A stretch of 64,000 nt of DNA from Hyphomicrobiales bacterium (GTDB taxonomy: Bacteria > Pseudomonadota > Alphaproteobacteria > Rhizobiales > Rhizobiaceae): contig UBTF01000010.1 in assembly GCA_900468285.1 (NCBI GenBank), positions 62,001 through 126,000 on the forward strand, given 5' to 3'. The notes under the pieces were generated by a model, which worked only from the letters and a program-made list of their open reading frames with translations, searched no databases and was not told the DNA's origin. Position numbers and translations under genes: made by a program. Positions 27,397 to 37,142 of this stretch are shown here, in pieces. Every line of letters begins with the position of its first letter. Positions within the stretch are counted from its first letter, which is position 1.

Positions 27397-29379
27397 CTAT
27401 TCTACGATGACGGAAACGGTGTTGCCGGTGTAGACGGCGCGCATTCTCACGCCTTTGCTGTCGATGGAAGCGAATGTGCCGTTGATGCGGTTTGCGGAGA
27501 GCACATCGAACCGCGTCCCTGCAGCTGGAGGGGTGCCCGCAAAATCGATCTCAAGCACAGTGTTTCCGACGTCAGCCGAGCCAGCAACATGCAATGCGGT
27601 CTTGGCCGGGTCGAGCGAAAGCTTTCCGTTGCTCTGGACGTAGTTACCCGAGATGGTAACGGCATCAGATGCCGCAAGCTGTAACGTGCCATCAGAGACT
27701 CGAACGCTTCCCGCGCCGAGAGCTTTGGGAGATGCCGCAATCAATGTACCGCCACGCAGTTCGGTACCGCCGGAATAGCTATTGGCGCCACTCAGCTCAA
27801 GCGAGCCGGATCCGCTTTTTATCAGGCCGCCTTGGCCTGAAATGTCATTCGACCAGCGATCCCGCGCATGAAAACCGCCTGCGGACGCGTCCATATCCAC
27901 GGAGACATCGCCATCGAAAGAGCCGTAACCTGCCGCCGCGGCGACGAGATTGATGCGGCCCCAGCCATTGCTGTCATCAAGCAGCGGGTAGCCCGATTCT
28001 ATTCCGGTCGAAAAAAGCACGGCTCGTCGTTGCGCAGCATCGAGATAGGGAAGGCGGGTTTCAAGCAGCACTTCAGCGCCCTCCGGCACGATCATGGCGA
28101 CATCAGGCATCGCCGGATTCCGGCTGAATGAGTAGGTCATCCGCTTCCGAAAATTCGCCTTGTTCTCGATTTCGTCGGCAAAGCGATCCGTAGCGACCGT
28201 TTCGCTGTGAGCAAAATCATGCAAGCTTTGACCTTCAGGAAGCATCTTCTCGAAATAGGCGTGAACCTCGTCGTGAGCGGCTTTCTTCAGTCCGGCGACC
28301 TTGGGGTCCTGCAGCACCGCCGCAGCAATGGCCGTGGCGGTGATCCGGCCACCCATGACATCGAGCGGCGAATGCATTCCCGCCACAATGCGGCTTTCTC
28401 CCAGCTGGGATGCTTTCGTCAGCAATTCGGAAAAGCGCTCCGGTACTGCATAGGCGTAGGCTATTGCCGCAAGATAGGCAGCATTGGTGTGCCCGCTTGG
28501 GAAGCCACCATCTTTTGCCCGGCCACGGTTTTCACGCGCATATCGCAGCGCCGGAACGGTAACGTCGGGCTCGGTTTCGTAGCGCTCGAATGTGCGGTCG
28601 CCGATGGTTTCGGTGCCGGTTTCGATTACCTCACCCTTCGCATTCATGCGCCATGGACGGGGTGACGAATAGAAATATTTGGACGGTGATGTTGTCCCTT
28701 CCGGGCCGCGCATCACGGCCATGAAGGCAACGAAATTTCGCAACTGCGAGTCCGGGGAGCCTGCTTCGGTTCCCTTGTCGTCTTCCCGCCTGGTTATGAC
28801 GTCATTGACATTGAAGTCACCAAGCGTGTGGTTGATTGTAGTGGTCGCGCCAGCACCGTCTCTGTACCAGCCCGCCAACGGCCCCAGACCTTCAATAACG
28901 CTGTAACTTTGAGAGCGCCTGTCGTTGAGATAAGCATCCAGCGCTGCTGCATCGGTGCGATTTTTGCCTGTAACGGAAAGCACGTAGCGCATGTTTTCGG
29001 CCCATATATCGGTATCGACGACCCTTGCCTTGCTGAAATCCTTCGGGCCGTCGCCATTGGCGCCTCCGTGTGCCCAGGCATCGTCGCCAAGAGTCCAGAT
29101 ATGGTTGAAACCGGACAGTATGTTAATGACCGGGTTGGTCTGATCGCTATAGGCATCAACCGCTTCCCCTTGCGCATTCTTACCCGTCTGGTTGCGATAG
29201 TTCTCGGCAACGGGCAGCGGATACTTGACGGAAGGGGACGGTATCGAAACGCTGTAGCCTGCGCCTGACGGCAAAGCGGGGTCGGAAGCCAAGGCCGGGG
29301 CCAAAAACCCAAGCAAAGTGACCGATGTGACGACAGCGGAGCGAAATATCGGGAAGGGAGCGGGAAGACTGGCCATCAT
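27397..29379 (-). CDS. Secreted PAP2-type acid phosphatase with an autotransporter-like repeat
   Basis: The 660-residue protein has a signal peptide (about 31 residues, ending ALAS). Residues about 230-350 hold the PAP2 acid-phosphatase motifs: PSGHTNAAY and SRIVAGMHSPLDVMGG, with an upstream RP in SSPRPWRM. After a linker, residues about 520-560 match the autotransporter-associated repeat (GSGSLELSGANSYSGGTELR). The protein ends just after, so the membrane beta-barrel of a true autotransporter is absent. AAGGAGG stands before two tandem ATGs. A probable Pho box upstream fits phosphate scavenging. Confidence 0.87.
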   Translation of the reverse strand: MMASLPAPFPIFRSAVVTSVTLLGFLAPALASDPALPSGAGYSVSIPSPSVKYPLPVAENYRNQTGKNAQGEAVDAYSDQTNPVINILSGFNHIWTLGDDAWAHGGANGDGPKDFSKARVVDTDIWAENMRYVLSVTGKNRTDAAALDAYLNDRRSQSYSVIEGLGPLAGWYRDGAGATTTINHTLGDFNVNDVITRREDDKGTEAGSPDSQLRNFVAFMAVMRGPEGTTSPSKYFYSSPRPWRMNAKGEVIETGTETIGDRTFERYETEPDVTVPALRYARENRGRAKDGGFPSGHTNAAYLAAIAYAYAVPERFSELLTKASQLGESRIVAGMHSPLDVMGGRITATAIAAAVLQDPKVAGLKKAAHDEVHAYFEKMLPEGQSLHDFAHSETVATDRFADEIENKANFRKRMTYSFSRNPAMPDVAMIVPEGAEVLLETRLPYLDAAQRRAVLFSTGIESGYPLLDDSNGWGRINLVAAAAGYGSFDGDVSVDMDASAGGFHARDRWSNDISGQGGLIKSGSGSLELSGANSYSGGTELRGGTLIAASPKALGAGSVRVSDGTLQLAASDAVTISGNYVQSNGKLSLDPAKTALHVAGSADVGNTVLEIDFAGTPPAAGTRFDVLSANRINGTFASIDSKGVRMRAVYTGNTVSVIVE

Positions 29380-29469
29380 GGCCTCCTTGAAACATCAAAT
29401 GCAATGCCGAGGAGCAGATCAATGTTTCCATCCGCCACGGCTCGGCCGCGTGCAAAATGCCCAGCAATT

Positions 29470-29487
29470 GTGACAGCTTGTTTACAG
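29470..29487 (-). promoter_or_regulatory. Probable Pho box upstream of the acid phosphatase gene
   Basis: On the minus strand CTGTAAA-CAAG-CTGTCAC matches the PhoB site plan of two CTGTCAT-like 7-mers four bases apart (5 of 7 and 6 of 7). It lies about 90 bases before the phosphatase start, with a possible -10 (CATTTT) 10 bases downstream. Confidence 0.6.
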
Positions 29488-29538
29488 CGTCGCTGGTTCA
29501 CACAGCAGAAGCGTTCACATTAAACGCCTGCTGCCATT

Positions 29539-30360
29539 TCAGTCCCTTGCGCTGGCCGGCACGGAGCTCATCCGGTGACGACCAATCGGCAGCATCATTG
29601 GACGGTTGGAGGTGGGGTCAACTATGACACGGCTTTCTATTCCAAAAACATCGCGGACGGTGTTTTCGGTCAGGACCTCTTCAGGTATGCCGATGCTGTG
29701 CACACGTCCATTTGCCATTGCAACGAGTTGGTCGGCATAGCGCGAGGCGAGATTGAGATCGTGCAGAACCATGACGATAGTCGTCGCGCGGGCCTGGTTG
29801 AGGTCGGTCAGGAGATCGAGAACTTCCACCTGATGATTGATATCCAGAAATGTTGTCGGCTCGTCGAGCAACAGGATGTCGGTTTCCTGGGCAAGGGCCA
29901 TGGCTATCCATACACGTTGCCTCTGCCCGCCGGAGAGTTCGTCGACGGACCGTTCCGCCAGATCGAATGTCCCCGTTGCCTCAAGCGCTGCAGCAACGGC
30001 GTCGTCATCCTTGTTTGTCCAGCGAGACAGAAGCCCCTGGTGAGGGTGGCGGCCTCGGCTGACGAGGTCAGCCACGGTTATGCCTTCTGGAGCAACGGGC
30101 GATTGTGGAAGCAGTCCTAACGTCTGGGCAAGTTTGCGGGGAGAGGTGCTGTGAATGGATTTTCCGTCAAGCAGGACATGACCGCTGCGCGGTGACATGA
30201 GGCGAGACATTGTGCGCAGAAGTGTTGACTTGCCGCAGGCATTGGCACCGACGATGACGGTGATCTTCCCGGTTGAGACGGAAAAATCCAGACCATCAAG
30301 GATGATCGTGTCGCCGTAACCGGCAGAAAGACCGCAGGCGTTAAGAGAGTGGGCAGTCAA
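29539..30360 (-). CDS. Siderophore ABC transporter ATP-binding protein (FepC-type)
   Basis: This 273-residue ATPase has Walker A GANACGKST, the signature [17 protein letters not shown], Walker B ILLLDEPTTFLD and the switch histidine in VMVLHDLNLA. It is the last of four genes on the minus strand, overlapping the permease start by four bases. Family and context show ferric-siderophore import at the inner membrane. Confidence 0.94.
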   Translation of the reverse strand: MTAHSLNACGLSAGYGDTIILDGLDFSVSTGKITVIVGANACGKSTLLRTMSRLMSPRSGHVLLDGKSIHSTSPRKLAQTLGLLPQSPVAPEGITVADLVSRGRHPHQGLLSRWTNKDDDAVAAALEATGTFDLAERSVDELSGGQRQRVWIAMALAQETDILLLDEPTTFLDINHQVEVLDLLTDLNQARATTIVMVLHDLNLASRYADQLVAMANGRVHSIGIPEEVLTENTVRDVFGIESRVIVDPTSNRPMMLPIGRHRMSSVPASARD

Positions 30361-31397
30361 AGCGAGCCTCCGGATCTATTGGCGCGGATGATCAGGAAAA
30401 TAAGATAGGGTGCTCCGAGCGCCCCGGTCACAACGCCGACGGGGTAGCGGCTGAAAAGCAGGAACTGCCCGGCGTAGTCTCCAGCCAGAACAAGCACTGC
30501 GCCGACCAGTCCGGCGGGAATGAGCGGCGAGCTTCCCGGCCCGACGATGCGGGCTGCGATGGGCCCCGAAAGAAAGGCAACGAATGCAATTGGTCCTGTC
30601 ACGGCCGTTGCGAAAGCGATCATCCCAACGGCGGCCACGATGACGAGAACGCGCGTTGTCCCGACCCGCACCCCCAAGGCAGCTGCCATTTCGTCCCCCA
30701 GCCTCAAAGCCTCCAGATCGCGCTGGCGGCTGAGAAGAAGGCCACCGAAAATGATAAGTGAGAGCAGGAGCGGAGCAGCCTGTGAAAGCTGCGCGCCGTT
30801 GACGCTGCCCGTCAGCCAGCGCATTGCTTCCTGTAGGTTCCATGCGGGCGCCGTTGAAAGAATATAGGCGATGATACTTTCCAGCATGGCGGAAACACCG
30901 ATGCCGACAAGAATGAGGCGGGTTCCGGCCACACCATTGCGAGAGGAAAGGCCGTAGACCGTAAGTGCAACACCAAGCCCGGCGACGACCGCAAAGACCG
31001 AAACGATCGGTCCTTTCAGCGATAGAACGACAATTGCAAAGACCGCTGCAGCACTTGCCCCGGAACTGATGCCGATAATGTCAGGGCTGGCCAAAGGGTT
31101 TCGAAGCATGATCTGGAAAGCCACGCCGCCCATGCCGAAGCTCAATCCAGCAAGGACAGAAAGCAAGGCCCGCGGCAACCGCAACTGGCCGACCGTAAAG
31201 CTCGCGCCCGCGACATTTTCCCCCAATAGAACTCTGAGGACCTCGGTGGGGGGGGTGAAGGACTGGCCGAGAATGAGCGTTAGCAAAAAAATGGTGGCGA
31301 GCAACGCTGCCAGCAGCGAAATGACCGCCGCGCGTCGTCGCGCATGTCTCGTGCGTTGTGCGACGATCAGACCTGTGATTGTTGTTCGCGCCGTCAT
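30357..31397 (-). CDS. Siderophore ABC transporter permease (FepG-type)
   Basis: This 346-residue FecCD-family permease has about ten hydrophobic helices and the cytoplasmic-loop motif GPIAFVAFLSGPIARIVG (read here with one residue variation in the middle). It overlaps its neighbours by four bases on both sides. A basic N-terminus precedes the first helix. Confidence 0.93.
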   Translation of the reverse strand: MTARTTITGLIVAQRTRHARRRAAVISLLAALLATIFLLTLILGQSFTPPTEVLRVLLGENVAGASFTVGQLRLPRALLSVLAGLSFGMGGVAFQIMLRNPLASPDIIGISSGASAAAVFAIVVLSLKGPIVSVFAVVAGLGVALTVYGLSSRNGVAGTRLILVGIGVSAMLESIIAYILSTAPAWNLQEAMRWLTGSVNGAQLSQAAPLLLSLIIFGGLLLSRQRDLEALRLGDEMAAALGVRVGTTRVLVIVAAVGMIAFATAVTGPIAFVAFLSGPIAARIVGPGSSPLIPAGLVGAVLVLAGDYAGQFLLFSRYPVGVVTGALGAPYLIFLIIRANRSGGSL

Positions 31398-32437
31398 AGG
31401 TCACGCACGCGCTGGCGTCTCACGACCCAGATGAAGAAGGGGGCGCCGATGAGGGCGGTGACGATGCCGACGTCCAGTTCGCCCGGGCGGGACACGATGC
31501 GCCCGACGATATCTGCGGTGAGCAAAAGGAAGGCGCCGCCCAAAGCCGAAAAAGGCAAAAGCCAGCGATGGTCCACACCGACGAGGAGGCGACAGAGATG
31601 TGGTACGACAAGTCCCAAAAAGCCGATTGGCCCACAGACTGCGGTTGTTGCACCACAGAGCATGATTGCGCCGAGCGCTGAGACGGCACGGGCGACAGCA
31701 ACGCGCTCACCAAGGCCAGCCGCAAGTTCATCGCCCAGTGCAAGTGAATTCAGCTTTCTGGCTGATAGCAGGCTGATCAGGAAGCCGACGGCCAGAAACG
31801 GCAGGATGTGGGAAATGCGGTCGAAGGTTGCACCGCCTACACCGCCTATCTGCCATGAACGAACACCGCCCGCGATATCGTTGCGAGGCAGAACGACCGC
31901 AATGACCAGAGAAGAAAAGGCAACGGATGTCGCAGCACCAGCAAGCGCGAGCTTAAGAGGTGTTGCTCCACCGCGGCCAAGCGACCCGATGGTATAGACG
32001 AAAATCGCGGCGGCACCCGCGCCTGCAATTGCCGTCCAGATGAAGGCGTTACTTGACGCCATATTGAACCAGGCGACGCCGATGACAACCGCAAGCGATG
32101 CTCCCATGTTGACCCCAAGTATCCCCGGGTCGGCAAGAGGATTGCGCGTTACACCCTGCATGATGGCACCCGAAAGCGCCAATGCCGCCCCTGCGATGAG
32201 GGCAAGCAGTGTCCTCGGAATGCGCACCGCCACCGCCGCCTGTCCGATGTTTTCGACCTGTCCATTCAAGGCCGAGACGATATCCGCCCATGCGACATCG
32301 CGGGTCCCGACGGCGACGGAGAGAAGGCATTGAATGGCGAGGGCAGACACCAGGACCCCAAGCCAGATCGACCTGACGCCGTTTGATCGCTTCAAGACAA
32401 CATTCGACCTGCGCGACTTGACAAAGCTGCCAGTCAT
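31394..32437 (-). CDS. Siderophore ABC transporter permease (FepD-type)
   Basis: This 347-residue FecCD-family permease is the partner of the preceding one. Its loop motif is GPIGFLGLVVPHLCR and the NPLADPGILG segment is typical. It lies between the binding-protein gene and the other permease with four-base overlaps on both sides. Confidence 0.94.
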   Translation of the reverse strand: MTGSFVKSRRSNVVLKRSNGVRSIWLGVLVSALAIQCLLSVAVGTRDVAWADIVSALNGQVENIGQAAVAVRIPRTLLALIAGAALALSGAIMQGVTRNPLADPGILGVNMGASLAVVIGVAWFNMASSNAFIWTAIAGAGAAAIFVYTIGSLGRGGATPLKLALAGAATSVAFSSLVIAVVLPRNDIAGGVRSWQIGGVGGATFDRISHILPFLAVGFLISLLSARKLNSLALGDELAAGLGERVAVARAVSALGAIMLCGATTAVCGPIGFLGLVVPHLCRLLVGVDHRWLLPFSALGGAFLLLTADIVGRIVSRPGELDVGIVTALIGAPFFIWVVRRQRVRDL

Positions 32438-33462
32438 TTCGGCTTTCCATCCGCTTTTGCGACAGCATCTGCCAGCAGCTTTACATAATCCTTCAGGACC
32501 CAGGAAATCGACAGCGGGGTGGGGTTGGCCGCGGTACCCAGCGGGTTTCGTCCCAGCATGACAATCGAGCCGTGCTCGACAGCGGGCATTCGCGACAGCA
32601 GTGGATCTGCCTTGACCGCGTCCAACAGCGCCTGTCCACCATAGGTTACGAGGATATCGACGTCATCGAATGTATCCACACGTTCAGCACTGACGCTGGA
32701 CGAAAACTGGCCGGGCCTCGTTGCGTCCCTGACGCTTTTGGGGGAACCTAGACCCAGATCGGTAAAGAATTTTACCCGCGTATCATTTGCCGTGTAGAAG
32801 TTGACCGTGCTGAGATTGCCGCTGTCGAGATGGGTTACAAACATAGCCGATTTGCCCTTGAGTTGAGGCACATCGGCAACCACGTCCGCGATTTCCGCTT
32901 CCGTACGCTTGATCAGTGCCTCGCCCTCAGCCGCCATTCCCATGCCGGCACTGTTGATGCGGATCATCTCGCGCCAATCTGTCGACCAGGCCGATTCCGG
33001 GTAGGCGATAACCGGGGCAATCTGGCTCAGCGTGTCGTAGTCCGATTGGCTCAGCCCTGAATATGCCGCAAGGATGACATCCGGCTGCGTTCCGGCCACC
33101 GCTTCAAAATCGATGCCGTCACCCTCATCGAAGAGGACGGGTGTCTTGGCACCAAGCGATTTTAGTCTTTCCGCGACCCATGGAAGAAGGCCATCGCCGT
33201 CATCATCGCCGAAATTGGCGGCGGCAAAACCGACGGGTACGATCCCCAGAGCGAGCGGGACTTCATGATTTGCCCAGGAGACAGTGGCAATGCGCTCCGG
33301 TTTTTTCTCAAGCGTCGTCGTTCCAAAAGCGTGTCTTATCGTTAGCGGGTAGACTGCGCCGTCGGCTGACCATGCCGGAATTCCGGCAGACAGAAACAAG
33401 ATTGCTCCAAACAGGGACGCAATTGCGCGGAGGCGTCGCAACATCAGCCAGACTTTCTTCAT
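32434..33462 (-). CDS. Iron-siderophore ABC transporter solute-binding protein
   Basis: About 342 residues include a signal peptide (MKKVWLMLRRLRAIASLF, ending near PAWSA) and the FepB/FecB-type fold, with ERIATVSWANHEVPLALG near the mature N-terminus and PDVILAAYSGLS further on. There is no lipobox, so it is a soluble periplasmic protein. Two starts compete: 33462, which keeps the probable iron box upstream, and 33492, which adds ten residues and would place the box inside the gene. I prefer 33462. Confidence 0.91.
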   Translation of the reverse strand: MKKVWLMLRRLRAIASLFGAILFLSAGIPAWSADGAVYPLTIRHAFGTTTLEKKPERIATVSWANHEVPLALGIVPVGFAAANFGDDDGDGLLPWVAERLKSLGAKTPVLFDEGDGIDFEAVAGTQPDVILAAYSGLSQSDYDTLSQIAPVIAYPESAWSTDWREMIRINSAGMGMAAEGEALIKRTEAEIADVVADVPQLKGKSAMFVTHLDSGNLSTVNFYTANDTRVKFFTDLGLGSPKSVRDATRPGQFSSSVSAERVDTFDDVDILVTYGGQALLDAVKADPLLSRMPAVEHGSIVMLGRNPLGTAANPTPLSISWVLKDYVKLLADAVAKADGKPK

Positions 33463-33470
33463 ATTAAAGT

Positions 33471-33485
33471 TGACTTCAAGTCTCA
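33471..33485. promoter_or_regulatory. IRO-type iron-responsive box (TGA-N9-TCA)
   Basis: TGACTTCAAGTCTCA matches TGA-N9-TCA, the motif bound by RirA in Rhizobiaceae. It lies in the divergent region between the siderophore importer operon and the TonB receptor gene, 9 bases before the importer's preferred start codon. The short motif occurs by chance at a fair rate, so position is the main support. Confidence 0.5.
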
Positions 33486-33672
33486 GCTTCATAGCTTGAG
33501 GTCAAGACTGTTGTTCGACGCACCGTTAGAGGGGAATGAAGTTTCCGTGGTTTTTTACAAAACCGCAGAAAATTACAATACCGGATGATCCCACTCAAGT
33601 TATCAGCGCTGACGAGGGGCAGCCGCATGTGTTGGCCGCCAAGGGTCAGCAACACTATTCCGGATTTCGATC

Positions 33673-35808
33673 ATGATATTTGACACGACGGGCGCGCGCA
33701 AAAGCCGATATTTCAAGGCTGTTTTGTTGGGATGCACGGCTCTCGCCGCATTTTCTCCCTCTCGGCTTGTTGCCCAGGACGCAGCAACGCAGGGCGGCTC
33801 TACCGTACTCGAAAAAATCACCGTCCAGGGCGGCGGCGGCGATGATGACGACAATTCGATCGTAGCCCGCAAGACAACCGGTGCCGGAAAAATGCCGGGT
33901 GAGGTGCTAACGACACCCGCGTCTGTTTCCGTCATCACCGCCAAGGAAATCAAGGAACGCGCTGCGACCAGCGTCGAGCAGGTCGTGCAATACACCGCGG
34001 GTGTTGTGACCGACTTCTATGGCTCGGATGATCGCTACGACTACTTCGATATCAGAGGATTTACGCCTTACACATACCGCGACGGCCTTTCCATTGGCCG
34101 CACCTTTGCGGGCATTCGTGAAGAACCCTATGCCTTCGAGCGTATTGAGGTCCTCAAAGGCGCAAGCTCGTCTTCATTCGGCGCGGCGGAGCCGGGTGGA
34201 TCGGTCAACTACGTTACCAAGCTGCCCAAAAGCGAACGGTTTGGTGAGGCCTATGTCACCGGTGGCTCTTACGCCCACAAGGAAGTCGGACTGGATTTTG
34301 GCGATAACATTACAGAAGACGACACGCTGTCCTATCGCCTGACCGGGCGCCTGCAGGATGCAAACGCGGAATATGACTATTCGAAAGACAACGAGAAATT
34401 CATCATGGGTGGCCTGACGTGGCGCCCGACGGATGTCACAAAACTGTCCTTTGTCTTTGACCACCTGAACCGCGACGGAGTGCCTGGCAGTGGCGGCCAG
34501 CCGCTGGGCACAGACTTCGACAGAGACGCGTTTTTCGGTGAGCCCGACTATTATTTCAAGAACACCAACCGCAACACATACAGCCTGATGTTCGACCATG
34601 ATTTCGGCAATGGTCTGAGCTTTGGATCCAAGGCGCGGTATAGCAAGTCCGATGATGGGTTCGGAAGCGCCTATCTCTCGAGCACATCGACGAACGGCTC
34701 CAATCTCGCGAATCGTTACTTCTTCGGAAGCGACAAGGGGTCGGAACAGTTTATTATCGATGCCAACCTGATCTACGAAGCGAATTTTGACAATGTCGAA
34801 AGCCGCACGCTTGCCGGTATCGAATACAACAAGTTCAAGTCGCAGACCTATACCCTGTATGACCCGAGCACACCTCCCATAAACTGGGTCAATCCTGTCT
34901 TTTCCGGTGGCCCGGCTTCAACGGCTCCAAATTCCGGAACTCTTGCGGACCAGAATAACAAAAGCATCTATTTGCAGCAGGATTTGACGTTCTCGGATCG
35001 CCTGACCGCAAGTGTCGGGATGCGCAACGACTGGTTCGATCTGAGCGAAACCAATCTGGCGGCCAACAGCAGCGGTAACCTTGTGACCAGCAGTTCTGGA
35101 TCTGCCAACCATTCCGAATTCACTGCCCGGTTTGGCCTGAGCTACAAGCTGACGGATGAATGGGCAACCTATGCAAGCTATGCGGAGTCCGCGGCACCTC
35201 CCGGTACCGGCACAGAGCCTACCACCGGCAAGCAGTATGAGGTTGGTGTGAAATACCAGCCGGAGGCGTTTCCGGCTCTGATTACCGCGTCTGTCTACGA
35301 TCTGACCAAGGGAAATATCACCGTCTATGACAGCGTGACCTATTTGCCTGCGTCTGTCGAAAAGGTTCGTCATCGCGGCTTCGAACTGGAAGCGAAGGCG
35401 GAACTGACGAACAATATCAATCTGGTGGCGGCTTACAGCTATATCGACAGCAAGATCGAGGAACCGGGCGGGGCTAATGACGGAAACCGTTTGATGCGCG
35501 TTCCCAAGCACCTGGCTTCCGTCTGGGCGACATATACTCTGGAGGGAGAAGGCGCCCGCGGCGACATGACGTTCGGTCTTGGGGCCCGCTACTCAGGCAA
35601 GTACTTCACCAATCTCCAGAACTCGATTGCATCGGAAAGTGCTGTCGTGTTCGATGCGGCATTCACCTACAAGATCAAGGAAAACACGATGCTGCAACTC
35701 AACGCCAGCAACCTGTTTGATGAAAAGCATGTTGCGAGCCAGGACAGTGGCGGCGTCTATTACAATCCTGGACGGACAGTTCTGGCGACGCTTCGCCAAA
35801 CCTGGTAA
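33673..35808 (+). CDS. TonB-dependent siderophore receptor
   Basis: The 711-residue outer-membrane protein has a signal peptide (to about residue 35, ending LVAQ), a TonB-box-like segment (EKITVQG), a plug domain (PASVSVITAKEIKE; FDIRGFTPYTYRDGL; FERIEVLKGASSS; AEPGGSVNYVTK) and a beta-barrel ending in an aromatic residue (RQTW). It is of the FhuA-like class that takes ferric hydroxamates, though the ligand is not certain. It is divergent from the importer operon, so the pair would carry iron across both membranes. Confidence 0.95.
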   Translation: MIFDTTGARKSRYFKAVLLGCTALAAFSPSRLVAQDAATQGGSTVLEKITVQGGGGDDDDNSIVARKTTGAGKMPGEVLTTPASVSVITAKEIKERAATSVEQVVQYTAGVVTDFYGSDDRYDYFDIRGFTPYTYRDGLSIGRTFAGIREEPYAFERIEVLKGASSSSFGAAEPGGSVNYVTKLPKSERFGEAYVTGGSYAHKEVGLDFGDNITEDDTLSYRLTGRLQDANAEYDYSKDNEKFIMGGLTWRPTDVTKLSFVFDHLNRDGVPGSGGQPLGTDFDRDAFFGEPDYYFKNTNRNTYSLMFDHDFGNGLSFGSKARYSKSDDGFGSAYLSSTSTNGSNLANRYFFGSDKGSEQFIIDANLIYEANFDNVESRTLAGIEYNKFKSQTYTLYDPSTPPINWVNPVFSGGPASTAPNSGTLADQNNKSIYLQQDLTFSDRLTASVGMRNDWFDLSETNLAANSSGNLVTSSSGSANHSEFTARFGLSYKLTDEWATYASYAESAAPPGTGTEPTTGKQYEVGVKYQPEAFPALITASVYDLTKGNITVYDSVTYLPASVEKVRHRGFELEAKAELTNNINLVAAYSYIDSKIEEPGGANDGNRLMRVPKHLASVWATYTLEGEGARGDMTFGLGARYSGKYFTNLQNSIASESAVVFDAAFTYKIKENTMLQLNASNLFDEKHVASQDSGGVYYNPGRTVLATLRQTW

Positions 35809-35841
35809 ATCACGGGAAGCATTTTGCGGCGGGGGATATGC

Positions 35842-36723
35842 TCAGTTTCCCTGCCGCATTCGGCGCCATGCGGCAGGGGTGGCACCTGCGACTTGCCGGA
35901 AAGTCTTGGTCAAATGGGCCTGATCTGAAAATCCAAGTTGCGCTGCAATGGCGGCCACGCTGAGATCGCTTTGCTCCAGCATCTCCTGGGCAATCCCTAT
36001 TCGTTTCGTGAGTTGCCATTGGAGCGGTGTCTTGCCTGTCGTCTGCTTGAAGACATTGGCAAACCAGCTCTCCGAGAGCCCGACCGCTTCGGCCATTTCC
36101 CCCACGCTCATGCGATAATCCGCTCGCTCGTTGACGACAGCGATCAGCCTGTTCATCTGCGCCTGAGTGAGACGCGCATTTGCTGGCTCAAGCTCATGAC
36201 TGTCCATATCGAGGTTCAGCAAGCCAGTGACGATGCTGCCGACCAGACTTTCCGCGAAAGCAGCGTGTCTGGACGGGCTTGAAACCTCATCCACCAGCAG
36301 ACCCGCCAGGGTCTCGATGGCTGCAGCGTCTTGGATTTCTACCGGGCGGCGCAGAGCCGACAAAGCCAATGAAGCGCCGAGTGACGGCGTCAGATATTTC
36401 AGCAGCCTGTCCCTGTGAAGGTGAATGTCCAGATGCGAGAAGCGATGAAACGATGTGAAGCTTGTCCACAAAGGCACGCCCGCCGGCACGTAAATGGCCC
36501 GCTTCATAGGCCGATATTGTAAGTTGTCGCCGCCTTCGAGGTTCGTCATGCGGATATGGGAAGAGACGTCATTGAAGAAAATGACGATGCGCGGATCGGG
36601 AGAGAGATAGTATCCCGTTGCTCCCGCATGTCCTTCTGCATCCCAGAACACGCTGACCAGCCCATCAAGTCCGCGCCATCTGGCAGGTGCCAGCGCCCGG
36701 ATGCCGTCGGTTGATGATGTCAT
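35842..36723 (-). CDS. AraC-family transcriptional regulator
   Basis: About 293 residues end in a double helix-turn-helix AraC domain (MSVGEMAEAVGLSESWFANV and LSVAAIAAQLGFSDQAHLTK). The N-terminal 170 residues are a sensing domain without a clear cupin motif. It converges on the siderophore receptor gene. AraC regulators beside TonB receptors commonly activate them in response to the siderophore; that is inference here. ATG at 36723 is chosen; GTG at 36741 and TTG at 36780 are in frame. Confidence 0.88.
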   Translation of the reverse strand: MTSSTDGIRALAPARWRGLDGLVSVFWDAEGHAGATGYYLSPDPRIVIFFNDVSSHIRMTNLEGGDNLQYRPMKRAIYVPAGVPLWTSFTSFHRFSHLDIHLHRDRLLKYLTPSLGASLALSALRRPVEIQDAAAIETLAGLLVDEVSSPSRHAAFAESLVGSIVTGLLNLDMDSHELEPANARLTQAQMNRLIAVVNERADYRMSVGEMAEAVGLSESWFANVFKQTTGKTPLQWQLTKRIGIAQEMLEQSDLSVAAIAAQLGFSDQAHLTKTFRQVAGATPAAWRRMRQGN

Positions 36724-37142
36724 GGAGTGGAGATAGGTCACCTTGGTCTTTCCGCTGTTTGATCCGCGCAGGGCCGCCAAGGAGTTTCGAATAGAAACCT
36801 GGCCAAAACGATAAAGCGCGGCGTGAAATTATGACATCAATAATCATGTTTTAGTTTTGTGGCAAGTATGGAGCATGTATTTGGCGGTTTAGGCGCGTGG
36901 AACCAAACCGATCTCTTTTCGGTTGTTCGGCCACACAGTCAGCTTTCCGGAGATTGTTTGTTAAACGCGTTGCCCATGGTGCCGCTGTTGGAGCTCCGCA
37001 CTTTGCCTGTCTCAAGCTTTTGCGCAGGAGAGGGAAGGTGGCAGGCCCAGGCGCCTGAGCGATGAGAAGCGCGATGACAGCTTGCTGCGAAACAATTGCT
37101 TTAACATTAGATTTCAGTCTACTCATCCAAAAGGCAAAAAGT
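36724..37142. other. Divergent intergenic region without a supported gene
   Basis: This stretch separates the leftward AraC gene from the rightward LtrA-like gene. It holds only a small inverted repeat (AACCGA 36906-36911, TCGGTT 36919-36924). Open frames within it lack family features. Confidence 0.5.
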
